In this document: positions 17,412 to 25,364 of the stretch, in pieces
How the letters are laid out: each line of letters begins with the position of its first letter
How positions within the stretch are numbered: position 1 is the first letter of the stretch
Source: Bryobacterales bacterium
GTDB taxonomy: Bacteria; Acidobacteriota; Terriglobia; Bryobacterales; Bryobacteraceae
NCBI GenBank assembly: GCA_026954325.1
Contig: JAIXKK010000157.1
Span: 24,364-88,363 of the forward strand
DNA: 64,000 nt
Direction: 5' to 3'
Program-made: the position numbers and the translations under genes
The notes under the pieces: generated by a model
Database searches by the model: none
The model's input: only the letters and a program-made list of their open reading frames with translations
What the model was told of the DNA's origin: nothing

Positions 17412-18730
17412 ACAGGGTGGCCGGTGATTTGTTCATTCTTCCGGTCCCAATACATCTTCTTGCCTTCCCGGTAGGCGCGGGTGGCCATAATGACGGCGAC
17501 GGCGTGGGCGAAGCCGGTCTCGATGTGGCCGTTCGGGGTCTTGCGTGAGCGCATGCATTCGAACCAGTTGTCGGTGTGCGCCTTCAGATTGTCGTCCTGA
17601 TGAACTGGACCGGGCTCGGTGCTGCCCGGCAGTGTTACGGGCTCGGGCTTCACTTTGGAATTGGCTGACTGAAAGATGCGGTTCGATCGCCAGCCGCTTT
17701 CCGGTTCGGCCAGGAACCACCACTGGGGGCTGCCTTCCCCCCCGGGCGAATACAGCGTGCCGCGCGCGCCGCGGATGATGGTGTGGTCGCCGTAAGCGTT
17801 TCCGAACGTGGTGCTGTAGGTGTACAACACCTGTTTTTCCGCGAATGTGGAAACGCACTGGAAGGTGTCGGGATTTTCTCGTACGTCGTGCCAGGCAAAG
17901 ATGCCGCCGTTGGCCACGGTATCGCTCGGGATGAAGGTATCGAGATAGAAATGCGCCAGACCGGAGCCGTGGCTATACCACTGGTCGGTGATGCCGCCTG
18001 AGAAATCCTTGAAGATGCGGAACTCGAAATAGGCGCGCGGATCGAACGGGCGCGCCGCGCGGCCGAGAAGCCAGCGGTTCCAATCGGTATCCTGCTCGCG
18101 GATGGCTGCGACGTCCGCATCTTTGGGCGCGTGCCAGCGTGGGCCATTGAAGTTCCATGCCTGGTCGATGGAAACAATCTTGCCGAGCTTGCCGCCGCGG
18201 ATGATTTCGCGCACCTGATGCTGGTAGGGACAGCTCAGCCATTGCGATCCCATCTGGACCACTTGCTTTCCGGCGCGCACGGCGTCGCGCGCGAGTTTGG
18301 CATCCTCGAGGGTGTTGGCCATGGGCTTTTCGCAATAGCAATCCTTGCCCGCGCCCACGACCTCGGCGAGGATTCTCGCGTGCTGGTGATCCCCGGTGGC
18401 GATCATGACGGCGTCCAACTCGGGGTCCGCCAGCAAATCTTCCGAGTACTTGTACAATTTCGGCCGTGCTCCGAACTTACGTTCGGCATCATGGGCGGCG
18501 CGCTCGCGATTGACAGACCAGAGATCGCAGACACCGCGGAAATCGAACTTCGGATCCGTCGCGGAGGTGAGCTTCAGCATCGCGCGGTGGCCGAAGGCGC
18601 GATGGCCGCAGCCGATTTGTCCGATCTGGATGCGATCATTGGCCCCCAGGATGCGTGTGTAGGACTTGGCGGTCTGCATGGCGGAGGCGGCGGCCGTGCC
18701 CAGAACCGCCCTGCGGGAAATGGAAGACAT
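17408..18730 (-). CDS. Gfo/Idh/MocA oxidoreductase with Tat signal
   Basis: A 440-residue NAD(P)-dependent dehydrogenase-type protein. I chose ATG 18730 because AGGAGG precedes it; the frame upstream is unsupported. The twin-arginine leader SISRRAVLGTAAASAMQ suggests folded export with cofactor. The Rossmann fingerprint IGQIGCGHRAFGHRA and the catalytic-lysine motif CEKPMANTLEDA are present, followed by the mixed beta-sheet domain with DQWYSHGSGLAHFY. This pattern matches the exported acidobacterial and planctomycete branch that acts on sugars or polyol derivatives. The gene follows the amidase gene after 57 bases on the same strand. Confidence 0.88.
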   Translation of the reverse strand: MSSISRRAVLGTAAASAMQTAKSYTRILGANDRIQIGQIGCGHRAFGHRAMLKLTSATDPKFDFRGVCDLWSVNRERAAHDAERKFGARPKLYKYSEDLLADPELDAVMIATGDHQHARILAEVVGAGKDCYCEKPMANTLEDAKLARDAVRAGKQVVQMGSQWLSCPYQHQVREIIRGGKLGKIVSIDQAWNFNGPRWHAPKDADVAAIREQDTDWNRWLLGRAARPFDPRAYFEFRIFKDFSGGITDQWYSHGSGLAHFYLDTFIPSDTVANGGIFAWHDVRENPDTFQCVSTFAEKQVLYTYSTTFGNAYGDHTIIRGARGTLYSPGGEGSPQWWFLAEPESGWRSNRIFQSANSKVKPEPVTLPGSTEPGPVHQDDNLKAHTDNWFECMRSRKTPNGHIETGFAHAVAVIMATRAYREGKKMYWDRKNEQITGHPV

Positions 18731-18787
18731 GGCTCCTCCTTGGAAAATAGCCTGTTTTTTCGATGGTATCACCTGGCGATGGCGCCA

Positions 18788-20206
18788 TCAGCCGTTGAGA
18801 GGAGCGGTGCGCTTGTGCCAGTCGGTTGTCGATTGGTAGGCGTGGCCCACGCGGAAGAGCGTGGCCTCGTCGAAAGGCCTGGCGCAAAATTGAATGCCGA
18901 GCGGGAGAGATGGAGGACCGGCGGTGAAGCCGCACGGCAGCACAAGGGCTGGTATGCCGGCCACGTTGGCGAGGTTGAAGGTATCCGGCCGGGGTGCGCG
19001 TGGAGGATCGGTGGGAGCGTCAGTGTTGACGATCTCTTCCTCGAGTTTGGGCGCGGCGTTACCGGCCGGCAGCACCAGCACATCGCAAGTCTCGAAGACA
19101 CGCCTCATCTCTTCCATCACCAGCGTTCGCAGACGCAGGGCCTTGATGTAATCCACGGCAGAGTAGAATGAGCCGGCTTCGAGGCGCTCGCGAACGAGGG
19201 AATCGAGCAGGTCCGCGTGTTCCCGCAGGCGCTTCTGGTGGAACGCCGCGGATTCGGCGCCGAGGATTACGGGGGAGATGGAACTGGCCAGCCCCGGTTG
19301 GCGAACCTGCACTTCGACCTGGACAACTCCCAGTTGCTTCAGCCGGGAGATGGCTTCGTGGAGAGCGGCCGCGGTCTCGGGGTGCACGTGGTCGAAGAAA
19401 TAGTTTGAGGGAACGCCCAGGCGCAGACCCTTCACGCCGCCGTTGAGCGCCTTAGCGTAGTTTGGTACGGGCGCGGCGGCCGCGTTGCGGTCGTTGGGGT
19501 CGCTACCCGCAATGGCTTGCAGCATGAGAGCCACGTCCGTAACGGTTCGCGCCATTGGGCCTACATGGTCCAGCGTCCAACTGAGGGCGGTCACTCCGTG
19601 AAGGCTGACGCGCCCATACGTGGGCTTGAGCCCGACGACACCGCAACTCTTGGCGGGCCCGCGAATGGAACCGCCGGTGTCGCTGCCTAGAGTGAGAGGG
19701 GCCATTCCGGCGGCGAGCGCCGCGCCTGATCCGCTCGAGGAGCCTGAGGGAGAGCAGGCGAGGTCCCACGGATTGCGCGCAGGCCCGGCAAGTCCTTTTT
19801 GGCCGCTTCCCATGGCGAACTCGAGAAGATTGAGCTTGCCGATCAGGATGGCGCCTGCCTTGTTGAGGCGGCCGGTGACGGTGGATTCGTAATCGGGAAT
19901 CCAATTGGAGGTGACCTTCGATCCGTTGGTGGTGCGGACACCGGCAGTGGCGATGAGATCTTTAGGGGCATAGGGGATGCCGTGCAGCGGTCCCCGATAG
20001 CGGCGCGCGGCGATGTCCTTCTCGGCTTGCCGTGCCTGATCGAGGGCGCGGTCGGCGGTGACGGTGAGGAATGCGTTCACCTTCGGGTTCACCTTTTCGA
20101 TCCGTTCAAGGAACGCGCGCACTACTTCCACAGGGGATAGCTTGCGCGCTTTGATGAGTGGCGCAAGTTCGGTGACGGGGCGAAAGAGAATTTCAGACGC
20201 ATTCAC
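18788..20206 (-). CDS. Amidase (amidase signature family)
   Basis: A 472-residue Ser-cisSer-Lys hydrolase. The triad pieces are Lys in YAPKDLIAT, the Ser block CSPSGSSSGSGAALAAG, and the nucleophile Ser in GSDTGGSIRGPAK. No signal peptide is present, so it acts in the cytoplasm. The sequence is related to GatA, but there is no gatB/gatC nearby and the C-terminal part diverges (VLPCGFTAGPPSLPLGIQ), so a general amidase is more likely than a tRNA amidotransferase subunit. It starts 15 bases after the stop of a small exported protein, and the two probably form one unit. Confidence 0.9.
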   Translation of the reverse strand: MNASEILFRPVTELAPLIKARKLSPVEVVRAFLERIEKVNPKVNAFLTVTADRALDQARQAEKDIAARRYRGPLHGIPYAPKDLIATAGVRTTNGSKVTSNWIPDYESTVTGRLNKAGAILIGKLNLLEFAMGSGQKGLAGPARNPWDLACSPSGSSSGSGAALAAGMAPLTLGSDTGGSIRGPAKSCGVVGLKPTYGRVSLHGVTALSWTLDHVGPMARTVTDVALMLQAIAGSDPNDRNAAAAPVPNYAKALNGGVKGLRLGVPSNYFFDHVHPETAAALHEAISRLKQLGVVQVEVQVRQPGLASSISPVILGAESAAFHQKRLREHADLLDSLVRERLEAGSFYSAVDYIKALRLRTLVMEEMRRVFETCDVLVLPAGNAAPKLEEEIVNTDAPTDPPRAPRPDTFNLANVAGIPALVLPCGFTAGPPSLPLGIQFCARPFDEATLFRVGHAYQSTTDWHKRTAPLNG

Positions 20207-20221
20207 GGCGCGGCCCCCGGT

Positions 20222-20470
20222 CTACTTGAGAATCCCCTGAGTGGGTGCAATCCGATCGTCAATCTCCATTTCGCGGAGGGTGCGCAACAGCGGCAGGCGG
20301 CGTTCGAGCACGGGTTGAAGCACGCGGAGGCGCTCGTCGCCGAGGCGTAATCCATGCGCCTCAGCGATGTTACGAAGAGCTTCCAAAGACAGGACGGAGG
20401 TGACTTGCCCGGCGCCGCTGCCGATTGTGGCGCCGCAGGCGAGCGATTGAATCAGGCGTCTTCTGTTCAC
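20222..20470 (-). CDS. Small Tat-signal protein upstream of the amidase
   Basis: A small protein of 82 residues beginning VNRRRLIQSLACGATIGSG, a twin-arginine-type leader, followed by a predicted helical domain (VTSVLSLEALRNIAEAHG, then RLRVLQPVLERRLPLLRTL). I chose GTG 20470; a TTG nine codons upstream is also open. Its position 15 bases before the amidase suggests co-expression. The helical remainder is like the short leader-plus-helix proteins that often precede amidases or carboxypeptidase-like genes in Solibacter relatives, but I cannot name the family. Confidence 0.6.
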   Translation of the reverse strand: MNRRRLIQSLACGATIGSGAGQVTSVLSLEALRNIAEAHGLRLGDERLRVLQPVLERRLPLLRTLREMEIDDRIAPTQGILK

Positions 20471-20525
20471 GGTAAGTCTACGTTCGCTCAATTCCAAACG
20501 GCTGTCAATCTGCCGGGGCTACATC

Positions 20526-20551
20526 CCCAGGCGCGATCCTTGCCGCCTGGG
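20526..20551 (-). terminator. Hairpin just after the oxidase operon
   Basis: CCCAGGCG (20526-20533) and CGCCTGGG (20544-20551) form a perfect 8-bp stem with a 10-base loop, directly after the subunit IV stop codon at 20552. It has no U-tract, so it may be a weak or factor-dependent terminator or an mRNA-stabilising end. It separates the respiratory operon from the small-protein/amidase unit. Confidence 0.45.
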
Positions 20552-20854
20552 CTACCACCATTGTCCCAGGGGTTGCCAGCCCCGGCTGAAGTAATCGCTG
20601 AGGACGAATACGAACATGATGGCCAGCCAGAAGAGCCCCGCGGCCACGAAGAGCCTGATCATGGAACTCGATTGCTTCAAGTTCATGAAGAACGTCACGA
20701 CGAGCGTGCCCTTGATCACGGCGATGGTCATCGCCGCAATGAAGTTGTACTCACCCAGTTCGAGTTTCGAGACGGCCACGGTGGTGAAGGTGAGCGCGAT
20801 GAGCACCGCCCACACGCCGGCGTATACTTTCGCGGGAACAATAGAGTGCGTCAT
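20552..20854 (-). CDS. Cytochrome c oxidase subunit IV (prokaryotic)
   Basis: A 100-residue membrane protein with three hydrophobic segments (AKVYAGVWAVLIALTFTTVA; NFIAAMTIAVIKGTLVVTFF; FVAAGLFWLAIMFVFVLSDY), the pattern of bacterial COX4. It is an accessory subunit that helps assemble or stabilise the aa3-type oxidase. The ATG 20854 overlaps the subunit III stop as ATGA. It is the last gene of the operon, followed at once by a hairpin. Confidence 0.88.
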   Translation of the reverse strand: MTHSIVPAKVYAGVWAVLIALTFTTVAVSKLELGEYNFIAAMTIAVIKGTLVVTFFMNLKQSSSMIRLFVAAGLFWLAIMFVFVLSDYFSRGWQPLGQWW

Positions 20855-21525
20855 TTGGTGTGTCCAATCAGGTAGAGGAGAGGGAAGAGAAAGATCCAGA
20901 TGATGTCGACGAAATGCCAATAGAGGCCGATCATCTCGACGGGTGTGTACCATTGCGCGCTGAATCGGCGGCGGGCGGCCATGACAATAAGGGTGGTGAT
21001 GAGACCCGCGCCTACAATCATGTGAAGCGCGTGCAGGCCAGTCATGGCGAAGTAGAGGAAAAAGAGGATCTGCGCCTGGTGGAAATACCGCGCGTCGGCA
21101 TATTGAAAATTGGGGCCGGGGATGTGGTGATCGACCCACTTTTCGTGGTACTCCACGAACTTGATGTCCAGAAAGACGCATCCGAGAATCAGCGTCAGCA
21201 CCAGAAACAGGATGAGGGCTTTGTTTTTCCCGAGTTGCGCGGAATGTACGGCCATGGCCATGGTGAGGCTGCTGCAGATCAGCACGGCGGTATTGATTCC
21301 GCCCAGCGTTACGTTCATGAACTGGCTGGTGGAGGCGAACGCGTCCGGATAGAGGTTGCGGTAGACAGTATAGCCGCCAAACATTCCTCCGAAGAACATG
21401 ACCTCAGTGAGGAGAAAAATCCACATTCCGAGCAAGGACGATTCCAGTTGCTGCTCCGGCGTATCGAAGTGGTGCCGTAATTCCGGGGGATGAAGAGCTT
21501 CCAGGGTAACGTCGCTTTCAGCCAA
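20851..21525 (-). CDS. coxC: Cytochrome c oxidase subunit III
   Basis: A seven-helix membrane subunit, 224 residues from TTG 21525. The sequence TAAGGAGG, which includes the coxA stop, lies a few bases before that TTG and decides the start; an upstream open frame would overlap coxA. Family markers are SSLLGMWIFLLTEVMFFGG, FYLYFAMTGLHALHMIVG-like segments and the end YWHFVDIIWIFLFPLLYLI with the conserved H-F-V-D-x-x-W. It stabilises subunit I and the proton path. It is coupled to subunit IV by an ATGA overlap. Confidence 0.95.
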   Translation of the reverse strand: MAESDVTLEALHPPELRHHFDTPEQQLESSLLGMWIFLLTEVMFFGGMFGGYTVYRNLYPDAFASTSQFMNVTLGGINTAVLICSSLTMAMAVHSAQLGKNKALILFLVLTLILGCVFLDIKFVEYHEKWVDHHIPGPNFQYADARYFHQAQILFFLYFAMTGLHALHMIVGAGLITTLIVMAARRRFSAQWYTPVEMIGLYWHFVDIIWIFLFPLLYLIGHTK

Positions 21526-21535
21526 TGGATCCTCC

Positions 21536-23176
21536 TTATCCGCGCGCTTCCGCGGCGTGGACAGACTCATCGCCGTAGTTATAGGCGTTCTCAGTGACTA
21601 CCGGCATCTCGTCGAAGTTGAATGTCGGCGGAGGGGAGGGCGATTTTTCCCATTCGAGCCCCTTCGCATTCCACGGGTTTTGCGGCGCTCGTGGGCCGCG
21701 ATTCCAGGCCCAGGCGAGGTAGATCATGGGGATGAGGTAACCCACGCCGAGGATGGATGCGCCGGCGCTGGAGAGCACGTTGAGGCTTTGGAACTCAGGG
21801 GCATAGGTGGCATAGCGGCGGGGCATGCCGAGGTAACCGAGTATGAACTGTGGAAAGAAGGTCAGGTTGAACCCCACGAATACCACCAAGGCGGCGAATC
21901 TGGCCCACCCCTCCGGATACATGCGTCCAGTTATCTTGGGAAACCAGAAATGAATACCTCCCAGGTAAGCCATCACCATCCCCCCGACCATCGTGTAATG
22001 GAAGTGGGCAAGCACGAAGTAAGTGTCGGTAACAAGAACGTCGATCGCGACGGTGGCTAAGAACAGGCCCGTGAGCCCGCCGATGGTAAACAGGCCGATG
22101 AAACCGAACGCGTACAGCATGGGCGTGTCATAGGAGATGGACCCGCGATACATGGTGGCGGTCCAGTTAAAGACCTTGATGGCCGAGGGAACAGCAACCA
22201 TGAAGCTGAGCAGGGAGAACAGCATGCCGGCGTACATCGATTGGCCGGAGACAAACAGATGGTGCCCCCACACCAGGAAGCTCAGAATGGCGATGGCGAC
22301 GCTCGAGAACGCAACAAAACCGTAGCCGAACACCGCCTTGTGCGAAAAACAGGTGATCAGTTCGCTGATCACTCCCATGCCCGGCAGAATCATGATATAG
22401 ACTGCCGGGTGAGAATAGAACCAGAACAGGTGTTGAAAAAGGATGGGATCGCCGCCGAGTTTGGGATCGAAGATTCCCGCGTGAAAAAGCCGTTCCAGCC
22501 CGAGAAGCACGATGGTGATGGCCACCACGGGCGTACCCAGAACCTGAATGATGCTGGTTGCGTAATGGGACCATACAAACAGCGGCAGGCGGAACCATGT
22601 CATGCCAGGGGCGCGCATCTTATGAATGGTGACGATAAAATTCAGGCCGGTGAGGATGGACGAGAACCCCGCGACGAACACGGCCACCGCCGTCATGATG
22701 ACATGAGTATTCGAGTAAGTGGTGCTGAACGGGGCGTAGAAGGTCCAGCCGGTATCCACGCCTCCGGAGGCGACGGCCGCGACAGCCACGACCCCGCCGA
22801 TAATACAGATACCAGCTAGTAAGTTAATGCGCGGAAACGCCAGGTCGCGCGCGCCGATCATCAGGGGGATGAGAAAGTTGCCGAGAACGGCGGGGATGGA
22901 TGGGATCAGGAAGAAGAAGATCATGATGATCCCATGCATGGTGAACAGCTTGTTGTAGGTTTCCGGCGAGAAAAGGAGGCCGTGGGGCGACGTGAGATTC
23001 AACCGCATCCCGACGGCGAATGCTCCGCCGATCATGAAGAACGCGGTGATGGAGAAGAGATAAAGCAGAGCGATACGTTTATGGTCCGTCGTGAACAGCC
23101 ACGATTGCCAGCCGTACTGGATGTTGAGATAGTTTGGGCTCTCTTTGATTTTGGGTTGTTCGAAGGTAATGTTCAT
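21536..23176 (-). CDS. coxA: Cytochrome c oxidase subunit I, A2-type
   Basis: The catalytic haem-copper subunit (546 residues, about 12 helices) that reduces oxygen to water and pumps protons. The CuB His-Tyr block reads FYSHPAVYIMILPG (about residue 255): the usual Glu of HPEVY is replaced, and the preceding Tyr-Ser is the mark of the A2 subfamily. The CuB histidine pair is in WGHHLF, and the haem ligand region is YFVLAHFHYTMVGG. It starts at ATG 23176, overlapping coxB by four bases (ATGA). Electrons would come through subunit II from the alternative complex III encoded upstream. Confidence 0.97.
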   Translation of the reverse strand: MNITFEQPKIKESPNYLNIQYGWQSWLFTTDHKRIALLYLFSITAFFMIGGAFAVGMRLNLTSPHGLLFSPETYNKLFTMHGIIMIFFFLIPSIPAVLGNFLIPLMIGARDLAFPRINLLAGICIIGGVVAVAAVASGGVDTGWTFYAPFSTTYSNTHVIMTAVAVFVAGFSSILTGLNFIVTIHKMRAPGMTWFRLPLFVWSHYATSIIQVLGTPVVAITIVLLGLERLFHAGIFDPKLGGDPILFQHLFWFYSHPAVYIMILPGMGVISELITCFSHKAVFGYGFVAFSSVAIAILSFLVWGHHLFVSGQSMYAGMLFSLLSFMVAVPSAIKVFNWTATMYRGSISYDTPMLYAFGFIGLFTIGGLTGLFLATVAIDVLVTDTYFVLAHFHYTMVGGMVMAYLGGIHFWFPKITGRMYPEGWARFAALVVFVGFNLTFFPQFILGYLGMPRRYATYAPEFQSLNVLSSAGASILGVGYLIPMIYLAWAWNRGPRAPQNPWNAKGLEWEKSPSPPPTFNFDEMPVVTENAYNYGDESVHAAEARG

Positions 23177-24162
23177 TTGGGACTCCCTTTGGCCGCCGCG
23201 GGCGCCCCCTTTGTGGGCGCGGGTTGTTCAGGCGGCTGAGAAAGGCTCTTCACGAAAACAATGAGCTGAAGAAGACCTTCCTCGCTGATTTGGCCCTGGA
23301 ATACCGGCATCACGTTGCGTTCATAACCTTTGACGATTTTCGCGTTGGGGTCGAGAATGGATTCGCGAACGTAGGCCTCGTCCGCCATCACAGTGCGGCC
23401 GTCGTCGAGTTGGACAGGATGGCCGAAGACGTTCCGCAGCGAGGGACAGCGGCCCTTGGCGTCGAGGACATGACAGGTGACGCAGCCGTACTGGGAAAAG
23501 AGCTTGGCTCCCTGGTCCACCATGGAGCCGCCGCGTTCGCCGCCGGAGAGCCAGACTTCGTAGTCGGCGGGGCTCATGACGTTCACCCAGCCGCCCATTT
23601 TGGAATGATCAGCGCCGCAGTATTCGGCGCAGAACAGGTGGTAGCGGCCCGGCTTTGTGGCTTGGAACCAGAGGATTTCATAATGCCCGGGGACCACATC
23701 GTGCTTTACACGGAAGGCGGGAATGAAAAAACTATGGATGACGTCCTGGCTCGCCAGGGTCACTTTGACGGGCGTGCCGGTGGGAACATGGATTTCGTTG
23801 ATTTCACGCTGGCCGCCCGGGTATTCCACCTTCCACATCCATTGCTTTCCGGTGACATAAAGATCCAGCGTGTTCGCCGGCGGGTTGGCGCTGTCGAAAT
23901 ATAGCTTGGTTCCCCATACGAACATGACGAGCATCACCAGGAACGGAATCGTGCTCCACACAATTTCCAACATCACCGATCCGTGGTGTTGCCGTGGAGG
24001 CGGCCCACCCGGGCGCCGGCGGTATTTTACGGCGAAGAAGAAGACGCAGCCGAAAATCAGCACGATCATAATGGCGCTGACCACGAGAAGGAACGTGTAC
24101 AGCAGATCCACCTGACCGGCAAAGGCGGAGGCGCGCGGCGGGTAGATAGAGAGATTACCCAT
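23173..24162 (-). CDS. coxB: Cytochrome c oxidase subunit II with fused cytochrome c domain
   Basis: 329 residues from ATG 24162, which overlaps the SCO stop by eight bases. Two membrane helices (LLYTFLLVVSAIMIVLIFG; EIVWSTIPFLVMLVMFVWG) are followed by the cupredoxin domain, with the aromatic docking region VTGKQWMWKVEYPGG and the CuA block HLFCAEYCGADHSKMG. The C-terminal part adds a cytochrome c domain with CVTCH and a distal Met (ERNVMPVFQG), as in caa3-type oxidases. It accepts electrons and hands them to subunit I. The Pro/Ala-rich tail is typical of this branch. Confidence 0.96.
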   Translation of the reverse strand: MGNLSIYPPRASAFAGQVDLLYTFLLVVSAIMIVLIFGCVFFFAVKYRRRPGGPPPRQHHGSVMLEIVWSTIPFLVMLVMFVWGTKLYFDSANPPANTLDLYVTGKQWMWKVEYPGGQREINEIHVPTGTPVKVTLASQDVIHSFFIPAFRVKHDVVPGHYEILWFQATKPGRYHLFCAEYCGADHSKMGGWVNVMSPADYEVWLSGGERGGSMVDQGAKLFSQYGCVTCHVLDAKGRCPSLRNVFGHPVQLDDGRTVMADEAYVRESILDPNAKIVKGYERNVMPVFQGQISEEGLLQLIVFVKSLSQPPEQPAPTKGAPAAAKGSPK

Positions 24163-24982
24163 TCCCGGCCTCCAGGCGCTTAACGCCGCCGCGCCCGAGC
24201 CTGGCGTCACGGCGGAACATGATGATCATGAATCCGAGCAGAACGCCCACTGTGGCCACTCCACCGGCGCGCAGGGCGCTCATGATCACGAAACCGTACT
24301 TGCCGTTGGCGGGATCGTAGTGGAAGCAGTAAAGCAACACCTGGTCCACGGGAGATCCGATCTTTCCGCCGGATGCCTCGACAAGCCCCAGCCTCACGTC
24401 ACGCTCGGGGTAGGAGATGCCATAAAAGTAGCGCGCCACGCGGCCTTCGGGCGTGAGGACGATGATGCAGCTTGGATGAACGAATTGATTCGTGTTGGAG
24501 TCGTAGGCGAAGCGGAAGCCCACCGAGGCAGCCAGTGTATTGATGGCGCCCTCTGAGCCGGTGAGGAAGTGCCAGCCCGATTCGCTTCCCGGCCGGCCGT
24601 ACTGCTTCATGATCTCCTCCTTCTTGGCCGCGGCCTGCGAAAAGTTCTCACGCGGGTCGAAACTTACCGCCACCACGTTGTATTCCTTGCCTGCCGTCAG
24701 GGGGAGTCCGTGGACGCTGCGCACCGTTCCGCGCAGCACCATGTTGCATAAGGAGGGACACGTGTAGTAGACCAGTGCGAGGATGACCGGCTTGCCGAGA
24801 TACCGGCCAAGAGTCACCTGGCTGCCATGCTCATCGGTGAACGTAAGATCCGGCGGCGCCTGAGCCCCCATTTTCTGATCGATGCCGATGTTTTCCAGCA
24901 GTTTCGGACGCCCGTAGACCTGAGCCTCGCAGAGGGCGGGGGTGAGCGCGAGCGCCGGGATCAAGACAAAGAACCGGGTCAA
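24155..24982 (-). CDS. SCO1/SenC-family copper chaperone
   Basis: A thioredoxin-fold protein that delivers copper to CuA of subunit II. It has 275 residues from TTG 24982, chosen because AAAGGAGG lies nearby and the signal peptide begins there (LTRFFVLIPALALTPALCEAQ); the TTG overlaps the previous stop as TTGA. The copper-site motif YYTCPSLCNMV and the distal His in NQFVHPSCIIVL are present. A C-terminal membrane helix (GVATVGVLLGFMIIMF) follows, which is unusual for short SCO proteins and would anchor both ends. Its place directly before coxB fits its function. Confidence 0.93.
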   Translation of the reverse strand: MTRFFVLIPALALTPALCEAQVYGRPKLLENIGIDQKMGAQAPPDLTFTDEHGSQVTLGRYLGKPVILALVYYTCPSLCNMVLRGTVRSVHGLPLTAGKEYNVVAVSFDPRENFSQAAAKKEEIMKQYGRPGSESGWHFLTGSEGAINTLAASVGFRFAYDSNTNQFVHPSCIIVLTPEGRVARYFYGISYPERDVRLGLVEASGGKIGSPVDQVLLYCFHYDPANGKYGFVIMSALRAGGVATVGVLLGFMIIMFRRDARLGRGGVKRLEAGNG

Positions 24983-25356
24983 CGTTTTGGTGCCTCCTTT
25001 CTGACGGGAAAGCCGCGTTCGAGCGCCAAGTCGATGGCTCTGCTGATGGGAATGCGAACGATGCCCGCTTTGCGGTCCACCCAGCCGTAGGTGGAGAGTT
25101 GGTGATTTTCCCGCGCCAGGAAATCCTCCATTGCGGTTGCCGGGAACACTTCCAACCGCGGGGCGGGCGGGAAGATCCGCTCGGATGGGGCGAGAGGATT
25201 CTCGACGGATTCCGGTGGGGTGGCCTTGAGGTACTGGAACATCCCATAGGTGATCACGCACACGAGGGCGGTGACAATGGCGAGGCCGATGCCGGCCGCC
25301 AGGATGGGAAATACCGGCGCGTCGGTTGTTTCGTGTCCGCTGGTGTGATGTTCCAT
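24979..25356 (-). CDS. Small single-pass membrane protein in the act-cox operon
   Basis: 125 residues from ATG 25356, behind GAGAGG. A hydrophilic His-rich start (MEHHTSGHETTD) precedes one helix (FPILAAGIGLAIVTALVCVI) and a soluble tail. The tail contains NPLAPSERIFPPAPRLEVFP and STYGWVDRKAGIVRIPISRA, a motif like that in small proteins found beside alternative complex III genes in several phyla. A role in assembly or in holding the supercomplex together is inference from position only. It is coupled to SCO by a TTGA overlap and begins 8 bases after actF. Confidence 0.78.
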   Translation of the reverse strand: MEHHTSGHETTDAPVFPILAAGIGLAIVTALVCVITYGMFQYLKATPPESVENPLAPSERIFPPAPRLEVFPATAMEDFLARENHQLSTYGWVDRKAGIVRIPISRAIDLALERGFPVRKEAPKR

Positions 25357-25364
25357 AGGTCCTC

